A DNA stretch of 7,120 nucleotides from Dehalococcoidia bacterium (GTDB taxonomy: Bacteria > Chloroflexota > Dehalococcoidia > Dehalococcoidales > JAUVZE01), in assembly GCA_030602665.1 (NCBI GenBank), contig JAUVZE010000054.1, positions 1 through 7,120 of the forward strand, read 5' to 3'. The number at the start of each line of letters is the position of its first letter. Within the stretch, counting starts at the first letter, position 1. Below are positions 1 to 5,386 of the stretch, one piece after another. The translations under genes and the position numbers were made by a program. The notes beneath the pieces were generated by a model that saw nothing but the letters and a program-made list of their open reading frames with translations, was not told the DNA's origin and did not search any database.

Positions 1-765
1 CCAGCTGGTCATTATAACGTCAACGACCTGTATTACGCCGGTGGTGTCCAGGCTGTGATGAAGGAATTGGCACCCCTGCTCCATTTGGACGCCCTTACGG
101 TCACAGGTGGCACGGTTGGCGAAAACCTAGGTGAGGCTAGCGTGCGTGACCGCCAAATAGTGTTCCCTCTGAACCAGCCGCTGCAGCCGGAAGGTGGTAT
201 CGCGGTGCTAAAAGGAAACCTTGCTCCCGACGGAGCTATCGTAAAACAGACGGCTGTGCCCGCTGGTATGATGCGCTTCCGCGGGAAAGCCCGGGTTTAC
301 ACATCCGAGCAATCAGCAACAAATTCCTTAAGTGCCGGGGAAGTCATGGCTGGCGACGTCGTGGTTATCAGCTACCAAGGCCCCAAAGGCGACCCTGGTA
401 TGCGCCAAACTGGGACTGTCTTCGCCAATATGCTGGTGGGCATGAGTTTGATTGATAAGGTCGCCTTAGTTACAGATGGCCGTACATCAGGTACTTGTGC
501 CGGGCTGCTTGTTGTCCATGTGGCCCCGGAAGCGGCTGTAGGGGGAGCATTAGCTGCAGTACGAGATGGAGATGTTATTGAGATTGATGTACCGGCTCGT
601 CGTGTATCACTCTTGCTGCCAGAGAAGGAAATAGAAGAACGTCTAGCTCAATGGAGCCCCCCACCAATGGTCACTCGGGGATTCCTGGCTATTTACCAGC
701 GCCTGGTGCAACAAGCTAATAGAGGAGCTGTGCTCGGAACAGGAGCGACCGAAACGGGAAAATAG
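1..765 (+). CDS. ilvD: IlvD/Edd-family dehydratase, probably dihydroxy-acid dehydratase (C-terminal part, 5' end outside window)
   Basis: The frame is open from the first base, so this is the C-terminal 254 residues of a protein that is normally about 550 residues long. Dihydroxy-acid dehydratase removes water from 2,3-dihydroxy acids in valine, leucine and isoleucine synthesis, in the cytoplasm, using an Fe-S cluster; the cluster cysteines would lie upstream of the window. Family landmarks visible here are DLYYAGGVQAVMKEL at the start, TVTGGTVGENL, PEGGIAVLKGNLAPDGA, GPKGDPGMR and TDGRTSG followed by HVAPEA. The usual late motif is TDGRFSGGTRG followed by GHVSPEA; here it reads TDGRTSGTCAGLLVVHVAPEA, keeping the serine (codon 487-489) but changing its surroundings. 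No other branched-chain amino acid genes are visible nearby. It could be a paralogue acting on another sugar acid or hydroxy acid, so family membership is firm and the exact substrate is not. Confidence 0.85.
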   Translation, partial: PAGHYNVNDLYYAGGVQAVMKELAPLLHLDALTVTGGTVGENLGEASVRDRQIVFPLNQPLQPEGGIAVLKGNLAPDGAIVKQTAVPAGMMRFRGKARVYTSEQSATNSLSAGEVMAGDVVVISYQGPKGDPGMRQTGTVFANMLVGMSLIDKVALVTDGRTSGTCAGLLVVHVAPEAAVGGALAAVRDGDVIEIDVPARRVSLLLPEKEIEERLAQWSPPPMVTRGFLAIYQRLVQQANRGAVLGTGATETGK

Positions 766-777
766 ACGTCGCTTTTT
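744..777 (+). terminator. weak candidate intrinsic terminator at the dehydratase 3' end
   Basis: AGCGAC (744-749) can pair with GTCGCT (768-773), followed directly by TTTT (774-777). The loop is long (18 bases), the T run is short, and the hairpin overlaps the stop codon of the dehydratase gene. It is a possible but weak terminator; no better one is visible before 1060. Confidence 0.22.
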
Positions 778-843
778 AGCTGACTCTATTTTGGCACAAG
801 CTAAGTACAACATAAAGCCACAAAGTGCAATCTAAACAGATTG

Positions 844-873
844 TTGACATTTCAGTAGGGGATGCTCTATCCT
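844..873 (+). promoter_or_regulatory. candidate sigma70-type promoter upstream of the creatininase-family gene
   Basis: A perfect -35 box TTGACA (844-849) is followed after 18 bases by TATCCT (868-873), a 4 of 6 match to the -10 box. Transcription would begin near 880, before the zinc-ribbon remnant and about 180 bases before the creatininase-family start at 1060. A second -10-like box, TATACT (890-895), lacks a partner -35. This is the only good promoter candidate I see between 766 and 1059. Confidence 0.4.
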
Positions 874-905
874 CCATACAAAAGGGGGATATACTGAGGC
901 AAGGC

Positions 906-992
906 ATAACCATGAAGAATGGCAAACCAGCAACTCAAGGTGTATGCCTGACATGTGGGACTAGTATGTTTAGGCTACAATCGCACCCATAG
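906..992 (+). pseudogene. remnant or minimal version of a DUF5679-like zinc-ribbon protein
   Basis: A short frame beginning at ATG 912 encodes 26 residues: MKNGKPATQG, then VCLTCGTSMFRL, then QSHP, ending in TAG at 990-992. From memory this closely resembles the C-terminal half of DUF5679 proteins, small two-knuckle zinc ribbons frequent in Chloroflexi, where a segment like KNGRPATKGVC..CGTKMFRI follows an N-terminal C-x2-C knuckle. The two codons before ATG read Ile-Thr, also family-like, so the similarity appears to start near 906. I could not find the N-terminal C-x2-C knuckle upstream in any frame. A weak AAGG (901-904) lies seven bases before the ATG. It is therefore probably a 5'-truncated relic; expression as a one-knuckle peptide cannot be excluded. 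The family assignment rests on recall alone. Confidence 0.5.
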
Positions 993-1059
993 GCGTATTC
1001 CAATGGTAACAAGGTTCTTTCTCATGTTATTGCTGAATTTTCAATTAGGGAGGTGTTAA

Positions 1060-1833
1060 ATGGAAAAGCAAGTTTGGTTGCAGAGCTTGACCTCGGAAGA
1101 GGTAAAGCAAAAAACCAGGGAGAGTAGAGGTACAATTATCCTACCTATCGGCAGCACTGAGCAACATGGGCCACACCTTCCTGTAGGCACTGATACAATG
1201 GTGGCTATGGTGCTGGCTGAGGCGGCTGCCCAGAAAGCTAAGGTAGTAGTAGCTCCCCCACTTTGGTTTGGTTGGAGTCCCCATCATATGGTGCTTCCCG
1301 GTACCATAACCATACGGCCGGAAGTACTAGTAGAAGTTGTATATGATGTTGTAAAATCATTGCACCAGCACGGATTTGACAACTTTGTTTTTCTAAACGG
1401 TCATCGTATAGTTAATATTTCGTGGTTGCAAATTGCGGGTGAGAGAGCAAAAAGGGAGCTAGGTGTTAAGGTGGTTATCTTTGACCCCGCTTACATGTCA
1501 AAGGAGATTTCGCAGAGCTTAGGCTGGGGAGAAGTGGGGCATGCGGAAGAGATTGAAGGCTCGCATATGTGGTACTGTTACCCTGAGTTGGTAAAGATGG
1601 AACTAGCCAAGGACAATCCGCATAAGCATCGCAAGCTATATCACGTTGACCCGAGGTATACTGGAGATACACTATGTTATGTTCCCAGTAGCCCGGCAGA
1701 ACAAGAAGAATTGGTTCGCATATCCGGAGGAGCTTCTGGGGAGCCGAGCAAAGCTTCCCGAGAAGGCGGCAAGAAATATCATGAGCATCTCGTTGAGAGA
1801 CTGGTGGAGGTAATAGAGGCGCTACGAGAATAA
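1060..1833 (+). CDS. creatininase-family amidohydrolase
   Basis: This 257-residue protein has the usual length of the creatininase / creatinine amidohydrolase family, metal-dependent cytoplasmic enzymes that open cyclic or linear C-N amide bonds. The N-terminal metal motif is clear: IGSTEQHGPHLPVGTD places Glu34, His36 and Asp45, the same numbers as recalled for the metal ligands of Pseudomonas creatininase. A second family motif, GHAEEIEGSHMW (His161, Glu164, Glu166), followed by YPEL, matches the late HAGE-type signature. The central histidine motif reads NGHRIVN (residues 113-119) rather than the common NGHGGN form. The start is supported by AGGGAGGTG (1047-1055) four bases before ATG. The family includes creatininase, formamide hydrolases of flavin synthesis and the mycofactocin protease MftE, and nothing nearby picks a substrate, so no symbol is given. 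It appears to be a single-gene unit between the dehydratase and the rpsF operon. Confidence 0.87.
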   Translation: MEKQVWLQSLTSEEVKQKTRESRGTIILPIGSTEQHGPHLPVGTDTMVAMVLAEAAAQKAKVVVAPPLWFGWSPHHMVLPGTITIRPEVLVEVVYDVVKSLHQHGFDNFVFLNGHRIVNISWLQIAGERAKRELGVKVVIFDPAYMSKEISQSLGWGEVGHAEEIEGSHMWYCYPELVKMELAKDNPHKHRKLYHVDPRYTGDTLCYVPSSPAEQEELVRISGGASGEPSKASREGGKKYHEHLVERLVEVIEALRE

Positions 1834-1957
1834 GTTGAATGTATGTCGCCAGCCATTTATGCTTACCTCGTTGTGTAAGAGAACGAGTCCAAATATCCTT
1901 ACAATCATACTCATCAGCCCTGCATCATTGGGTGGATGTTTTGGCATATTGTCTTAA

Positions 1958-1986
1958 TTGTTTGTATTCTTGTGCTGTGGTATAAT
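1958..1986 (+). promoter_or_regulatory. extended -10 promoter of the rpsF-ssb-rpsR operon
   Basis: A perfect -10 box TATAAT (1981-1986) is preceded by TGG (1978-1980), giving the extended -10 form TGN-TATAAT. A partial -35, TTGTTT (1958-1963), lies 17 bases upstream and matches the consensus only in TTG. Transcription would start near 1993, leaving a leader of only about 20 bases before rpsF, too short for the structured S6:S18-binding leader RNA known from some bacteria. Confidence 0.7.
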
Positions 1987-2012
1987 GAACTATAAAAATC
2001 TTAGGAGAATGG

Positions 2013-2348
2013 ATGGCCGCTAAAAAGGTATCTGAGAAAGTATTGAGCGTAGAAGATAAGCAGTTGCGTAACTACGAACTGGTATTGATTATCAGTCCAG
2101 AGATTGTGGATGAGGTGTTTGATACTACCATAGACAATGTAAGCCAGTTTATTACTGAAAAAGGGGGCGTGGTTTCCGATGTAGAGCGATGGGGCAAGAG
2201 AAAGCTAGCTTATCCTATAGGACACTTTATGGAGGGTAATTATGTGTTGGCTCAGTTCAAATTAAAGCCGGCGTTGAGCAAAGAGCTAGAAGCGAATCTG
2301 CAAATTTCTGAGGAAGTTCTGCGGCACCTGTTGATAAGAGTTGAGTAG
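2013..2348 (+). CDS. rpsF: 30S ribosomal protein S6 (bS6)
   Basis: S6 binds together with S18 to the platform of the 30S ribosomal subunit. The protein is 111 residues. The core begins at NYELVLIISPEI (about residue 20) and includes GGVVSDVERWGKRKLAYPI and GNYVLAQF, the typical S6 strand patterns, ending in LRHLLIRVE. About 19 residues (MAAKKVSEKV...) precede the core, a short charged N-terminal extension longer than in many S6 proteins. The start is supported by AGGAG (2003-2007) five bases upstream; the ATG at 2009 is in another frame and meets a stop after four codons. It is the first gene of the rpsF-ssb-rpsR operon, placed right after an extended -10 promoter, and its partner S18 is encoded two genes on. 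Confidence 0.95.
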   Translation: MAAKKVSEKVLSVEDKQLRNYELVLIISPEIVDEVFDTTIDNVSQFITEKGGVVSDVERWGKRKLAYPIGHFMEGNYVLAQFKLKPALSKELEANLQISEEVLRHLLIRVE

Positions 2349-2408
2349 CTAGTGAGGAGGAATGCCTTTTCCCCGTAGATGGATGAGGGTGAAAGGAGTT
2401 TTAAGACG

Positions 2409-2816
2409 ATGTTAAGTTTAAATAAGGTGATGATTATAGGTAATATTGGCAGTGAACCAGAAATGCGCTTTACCCCTAACGGTAATCCGGTAACCTCGTT
2501 TCGCGTAGCCACTAATCGGGTGTATACTACCCCTGAGGGCGAGCGTAGACAAGAAACTGAGTGGTTTACTGTAGTTGCCTGGAACAGGCTAGCTGAGCAA
2601 TGTAACCAGTATTTGACTAAAGGTCGGCTTGTCTACGCCGAGGGTAGGCTGCACACTGGCACTTGGGAAGGCCAAGATGGGCAAAAGCGTTCTCGAGCCG
2701 AAGTAGTAGCCAATAGGGTGATATTTCTTGACAGAAGGGAAGCAGCCCCTCTTCCTGAGGAGAGAGCTGAGGAGACTGACACTGCTGAATTGGAGCCAGA
2801 GGACATTCCATTTTAG
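2409..2816 (+). CDS. ssb: single-stranded DNA-binding protein
   Basis: SSB coats single-stranded DNA in replication, repair and recombination. From ATG 2409 the product is 135 residues: an OB-fold DNA-binding domain in about residues 1-105 (MLSLNKVMIIGNIGSEPEMR, TSFRVATNR, ETEWFTVVAWNRLAEQC, LVYAEGRLHTGTW) and an acidic tail ending in EPEDIPF, the protein-docking tip typical of bacterial SSBs. An in-frame ATG at 2379 would add ten residues, but 2409 is preferred because SSB homologues begin just before the LNKVMIIGN strand and AAAGGAG (2392-2398) sits ten bases ahead of it. The gene follows rpsF by 60 bases and precedes rpsR by 48, the widespread rpsF-ssb-rpsR arrangement, so it is expected to be co-transcribed with them. 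Confidence 0.95.
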   Translation: MLSLNKVMIIGNIGSEPEMRFTPNGNPVTSFRVATNRVYTTPEGERRQETEWFTVVAWNRLAEQCNQYLTKGRLVYAEGRLHTGTWEGQDGQKRSRAEVVANRVIFLDRREAAPLPEERAEETDTAELEPEDIPF

Positions 2817-2864
2817 GTGGTAGATTAGAACTTAGTAAGCGAAAAAGTAAGGAAGTTAGCTGAA

Positions 2865-3167
2865 GTGGCTGGGACAAAATTCAGAAGACCTAAAGCTAGA
2901 ACAGGGAATAGGCCAAGATATGTGCCTAAGCGTAAGTTTTGTTCCTTCTGCACTAGTAAGGTTGAGGTGATAAACTATAAAGACCCGGGGAAATTAAGTC
3001 GCTACATATCCGATAGAGGGAAGATTGAGCCTCGCCGTAGAACCGGTACCTGTGCTAAGCATCAGCGTGCCTTGGCAGTGGCGATAAAGAGAGCCCGGCA
3101 CCTATCCCTGCTACCCTATGTGCCAGCCCACATTCTTAAAACGGGGAGCATCGGGATACGTGGTTGA
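2865..3167 (+). CDS. rpsR: 30S ribosomal protein S18 (bS18), zinc-binding form
   Basis: S18 pairs with S6 on the 30S platform. The product is 100 residues, beginning at GTG 2865 (MAGTKFRRPK); TAG at 2826 closes the frame upstream and no ATG lies between. A weak GGAAG (2851-2855) precedes it by nine bases. Family landmarks are INYKDPGKLSRYISDRGKI and TCAKHQRALAVAIKRARHLSLLPY. Cys26, Cys29, Cys63 and His66 form a complete C-x2-C...C-x2-H set, indicating the zinc-binding version of S18 rather than the cysteine-free one some bacteria use in zinc shortage. The basic N-terminal stretch of about 24 residues is somewhat long. It is the last gene of the operon; rplI and dnaB, which often follow in other bacteria, are absent here. 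Confidence 0.95.
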   Translation: MAGTKFRRPKARTGNRPRYVPKRKFCSFCTSKVEVINYKDPGKLSRYISDRGKIEPRRRTGTCAKHQRALAVAIKRARHLSLLPYVPAHILKTGSIGIRG

Positions 3168-3233
3168 TTTGACGGGTTGACCCAATCCCCCTTCCCGTAT
3201 CAGGACTTCTCTCCACTAAAATTCCCTTAGTTA

Positions 3234-3262
3234 CTAATCAGAACCCGGAAGTGGCTGATTAG
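3234..3262 (+). repeat. 8-bp perfect inverted repeat between rpsR and the rpmH promoter
   Basis: CTAATCAG (3234-3241) and CTGATTAG (3255-3262) are perfect inverted copies separated by 13 bases. The right arm runs into GGGGTTTGG rather than a T run, so this is not a standard intrinsic terminator, though it sits 66 bases after rpsR where a terminator is expected. It could instead be a protein-binding site or a processing hairpin. The rest of 3168-3360 shows no gene and no other convincing structure. Confidence 0.35.
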
Positions 3263-3360
3263 GGGTTTGGCTTCACCTTTGGTGGAAACAGTCTTGCTGG
3301 CGCTCTTCCCAGATATTATTCCTGGTAGTGAGGTGGAATAACCGGTTCCTTCAACCTTGA

Positions 3361-3389
3361 TTGACACCTGAGAGTGATGGAAGTATAAT
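3361..3389 (+). promoter_or_regulatory. consensus sigma70 promoter of the rpmH-rnpA-yidD-propeller-yidC-jag operon
   Basis: TTGACA (3361-3366) and TATAAT (3384-3389) are both perfect matches, separated by the ideal 17 bases. Transcription should start near 3396, giving a leader of about 25 bases before the rpmH start at 3421. This is the strongest promoter in the window and fits a highly expressed ribosomal protein gene. Confidence 0.92.
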
Positions 3390-3411
3390 TTGTCTCAGTC
3401 TATCGGATTAT

Positions 3412-3415
3412 GGAG
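3412..3415 (+). promoter_or_regulatory. ribosome binding site that fixes the rpmH start
   Basis: GGAG lies five bases before GTG 3421. It supports the 46-residue L34 start over the in-frame TTG at 3361, which is itself the -35 box of the promoter and would not be present in the mRNA. Confidence 0.7.
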
Positions 3416-3420
3416 TTAGA

Positions 3421-3561
3421 GTGCCGAAAAGGACTTATCAACCCAAGAAGATTCCGCGGAAGCGTGAGCATGGCTTTCGGGCGAGGATGAGCACCCGGGG
3501 TGGACGAGCGGTATTAAAAGCTAGGCGACTTAAGGGGCGTAAGCGATTGACGGTGGTTTGA
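3421..3561 (+). CDS. rpmH: 50S ribosomal protein L34 (bL34)
   Basis: L34 is a tiny, very basic protein of the large ribosomal subunit. From GTG 3421 the product is 46 residues, the normal family length. Its sequence carries the hallmarks KRTYQPKK near the N-terminus, KREHGFRARM in the middle, TRGGRAVLKARR, and the ending KGRKRLTVV. The frame stays open upstream to a TTG at 3361, but the longer version would translate the promoter, so GTG 3421 with GGAG five bases ahead is the start. It leads an operon, and rnpA begins 16 bases after its stop, the near-universal rpmH-rnpA pairing. Confidence 0.95.
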   Translation: MPKRTYQPKKIPRKREHGFRARMSTRGGRAVLKARRLKGRKRLTVV

Positions 3562-3577
3562 CCCAGGAAGAATACCC

Positions 3578-3982
3578 TTGATTGGGAGGTCGGTTAAGAG
3601 GGGGGTAATGCGGGGAGAAGGACATCTTACTAAACCAGGACAGTATGCATTAGTCTACAGTAACGGTAGGTCGTGGGTAAGCAGTTTGGTCGTGATGAAG
3701 GCTTTGCCCAATGGTCTTACTTTATCCCGGTATGGCTTCTCGGTTAGCCAGCGCATAGGTAAGGCAGTGACCAGGAACCGGGTAAAACGTTTGTTTCGCC
3801 AGATTTTACGTTTGAAATCGCTTGAGCCAGGGTGGGACATTGTATTTATTGCTCGCCCATTAGCCGCTAATGCCAATTATACTGGTCTGGAGAAAGCGAT
3901 TGATGATTTGTTATCCCGGGCGCAGTTATTAAGACCTAAAGACACAGTTTCTCAACAGCGATTGGGGCTGGGGGTATTATGA
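3578..3982 (+). CDS. rnpA: ribonuclease P protein component
   Basis: RnpA is the protein subunit of RNase P; it helps the catalytic RNA cleave the 5' leader from precursor tRNAs. The product is 134 residues from TTG 3578. The RNR signature lies at residues 66-68 within SVSQRIGKAVTRNRVKRLFRQILR, the RNA-binding helix of the family, followed by WDIVFIARP and a helix before the end. The TTG start has AGGAAG (3565-3570) seven bases ahead. An in-frame ATG at 3608 (124 residues, MRGEGHLTKPGQYALVY) has GAGG (3598-3601) six bases ahead and better fits the usual short lead before the first helix, so the start is uncertain by ten residues. Its TGA overlaps the ATG of yidD by four bases, implying translational coupling. 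Confidence 0.93.
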   Translation: MIGRSVKRGVMRGEGHLTKPGQYALVYSNGRSWVSSLVVMKALPNGLTLSRYGFSVSQRIGKAVTRNRVKRLFRQILRLKSLEPGWDIVFIARPLAANANYTGLEKAIDDLLSRAQLLRPKDTVSQQRLGLGVL

Positions 3983-4188
3983 AGGGACTTGCCTTGAGCT
4001 TAATTAGACTCTATCAGTTAACCCTATCGCAAGTTATGCCACCATCCTGCCGTTTTATACCGAGTTGCTCCCAATATACTTATGAAGCTATCTTAAAGTT
4101 TGGTATTTTCAAGGGGGTTTGGCTGGGGACAAAGCGGCTAGCCCGATGCCATCCTTTACATCCTGGTGGTTATGACCCGGTGCCGTGA
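3979..4188 (+). CDS. yidD: membrane protein insertion efficiency factor YidD
   Basis: YidD is a small membrane-associated protein that helps YidC-dependent insertion of membrane proteins. The 69-residue product shows the full family signature: an N-terminal hydrophobic amphipathic stretch (about residues 1-20, LALSLIRLYQLTLS), CRFIPSCSQYTYEAI with Cys24 and Cys30, and the ending RCHPLHPGGYDPVP with Cys57. The gene starts in the ATGA overlap with the rnpA stop and lacks a clear ribosome binding site of its own, consistent with re-initiation. The propeller gene starts 23 bases later and yidC follows that, so all belong to one transcription unit. Confidence 0.95.
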   Translation: MKGLALSLIRLYQLTLSQVMPPSCRFIPSCSQYTYEAILKFGIFKGVWLGTKRLARCHPLHPGGYDPVP

Positions 4189-4211
4189 TATTGGATTTTT
4201 GGAGGTAGTAA

Positions 4212-5372
4212 GTGGCGATTAGACGTAATGTAGTATTGGTAGGCAAGATATTGCTGCTTACAGTTATACTTCTTCTGGGTGGTCTAGTTTTTCTCGGCTG
4301 CGTTGGAAACATACCTAAAGGGTGGTCGGGGGGGACAATAGCTGATGGCACCTTATTCTTAGGTTCTATGGACGGTGAGCTTGTAGCCGTGAATACATCA
4401 AGTGGTGCCCGCCTGTGGGAAGTTACGTTTGAACCCCCGGCGTCAGGTGGCGGATTTGGATTTGGCTGTGCGCCGGCATCTACGGCGGTGGCTATCTATG
4501 GCACTCCGGTAGTTGAAGATGAGCTGGTCTATGTCAGTGGCTATAACGGTAAGGTCTATGCCATTAATTCTGCTTCCGGTGCGTTGAGATGGGTATATCC
4601 TCGTGAAGGCAATCTGGAACCTATTGTTGGCGGACAAGTGGTAGCTCACGGCAAGGTCTATTTTGGCTGTTCCGATGGGAAGGTTTATGCATTGGATGCA
4701 GTTACCGGTGATAAACAGTGGGAATTTAAGACCGGAGATAAGATTTGGTCGACTCCAGCTACTGATGGGGACAGCGTATTTATCGGTTCCTTTGATAATA
4801 AACTTTATGCCCTGAGTGCTGCCGATGGCAGCCAAGAGTGGGAGAAGCCTTTTGAGACTCAAGGGGCTATTGCTTCTACTCCGCTGGTCTATAATAATAC
4901 GGTTTATATCGGTTCCTTTGATAGGCATCTTTACGCCGTAGATGCCACCAATGGCAAACAAGTTTGGCAGTTCCCGGTAGGGGATGAGGCTGACAACAAG
5001 CCTGAAAATTGGTTCTGGACAAAGCCGGTTGTTTATAATAATACTATCTATGCTGGATGTCTTGACCACAAACTTTATGCCTTGGACGCTAAAAATGGGG
5101 ATAAGGTAGCCGAATTTGACCTGGGGAGCCCGGTTGCCTCGTGGCCGGTTTTAGTTGGTAATTTAGTTATTGTTGCTTCCGAGGAGGGCGTGATATACGC
5201 TCTGGATACCGGTGATAATCAGATTAAGCAGCTGGCTAACCTGGAAGGAAAGGTCTATGCTCCTCTTTCTGCCAGCGAGGGGACTGTTTACGTTCATACG
5301 AGTGAAGGGGAGCTTCACGCCCTGAATGCACAATCAGGAGCTAAACTGTGGAGTCTTTCGTTAAAAAGTTAG
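4212..5372 (+). CDS. PQQ-type beta-propeller lipoprotein-like protein, eight repeats, between yidD and yidC
   Basis: The product is 386 residues from GTG 4212, with GGAGGT (4201-4206) five bases upstream. A basic start (MAIRR) and a hydrophobic segment (about 7-29) lead to FLGC, placing Cys30 as a possible lipid anchor; the -3 residue is Phe, so the lipobox is imperfect. The rest is eight PQQ-like repeats of about 40 residues, each with a G/S-x-D/N-G-x-hydrophobic-Y-A-hydrophobic pattern, a D-x-x-x-G turn and often a W. Examples are GSMDGELVAVN, GCSDGKVYALD, GSFDNKLYALS, GSFDRHLYAVD, GCLDHKLYALD and TSEGELHALN, suggesting an eight-bladed propeller outside the cytoplasmic membrane. The fold resembles BamB and quinoprotein domains, but no catalytic or quinone-binding residues can be assigned. 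Extra Cys86, Cys152 and Cys282 are present. Position in the operon suggests a role in membrane-protein insertion or folding; that is inference. Confidence 0.88.
   Translation: MAIRRNVVLVGKILLLTVILLLGGLVFLGCVGNIPKGWSGGTIADGTLFLGSMDGELVAVNTSSGARLWEVTFEPPASGGGFGFGCAPASTAVAIYGTPVVEDELVYVSGYNGKVYAINSASGALRWVYPREGNLEPIVGGQVVAHGKVYFGCSDGKVYALDAVTGDKQWEFKTGDKIWSTPATDGDSVFIGSFDNKLYALSAADGSQEWEKPFETQGAIASTPLVYNNTVYIGSFDRHLYAVDATNGKQVWQFPVGDEADNKPENWFWTKPVVYNNTIYAGCLDHKLYALDAKNGDKVAEFDLGSPVASWPVLVGNLVIVASEEGVIYALDTGDNQIKQLANLEGKVYAPLSASEGTVYVHTSEGELHALNAQSGAKLWSLSLKS
4781..4923 (+). repeat. 17-base direct repeat inside neighbouring propeller blades
   Basis: TATCGGTTCCTTTGATA occurs identically at 4781-4797 and 4907-4923, at equivalent positions of adjacent propeller repeats (protein IGSFD). 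TATAATAATAC likewise recurs near 4889-4899 and at 5034-5044. Identity at the base level suggests relatively recent blade duplication or conversion and could allow slippage of 126 bases, which is 42 codons, one blade. Confidence 0.6.
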
Positions 5373-5386
5373 TGAGGTAGATTTCG

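Noticed and set aside
1867..1887. Inverted repeat CTCGTT/AACGAG after the creatininase-family gene as a terminator
   Set aside because: The stem is only 6 bp, competes with an overlapping CTTAC/GTAAG pairing and has no T run.
1839..1985. 48-codon frame starting at ATG 1839
   Set aside because: There is no ribosome binding site, it runs into the -10 box of the rpsF promoter, and its cysteine-rich composition resembles no known protein.
2362..2415. 17-codon leader frame (MPFPRRWMRV...) overlapping the ssb start, behind GAGGAGG
   Set aside because: The GAGGAGG (2354-2360) ends only one base before this ATG, too close for normal initiation, and the product is not recognisable. Coupled translation with ssb is conceivable but unsupported.
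3168..3445. Replication origin near rpmH, since rpmH is often beside dnaA
   Set aside because: No TTATNCACA-type DnaA boxes, no AT-rich unwinding stretch and no dnaA gene are visible; TTATCAACC near 3435 is inside rpmH and mismatched.
4443..5069. 208-codon open frame on the - strand inside the propeller gene
   Set aside because: It is antisense to a clearly coding repeat protein, has no recognisable domain, and its length follows from the repeated codon pattern of the propeller blades.
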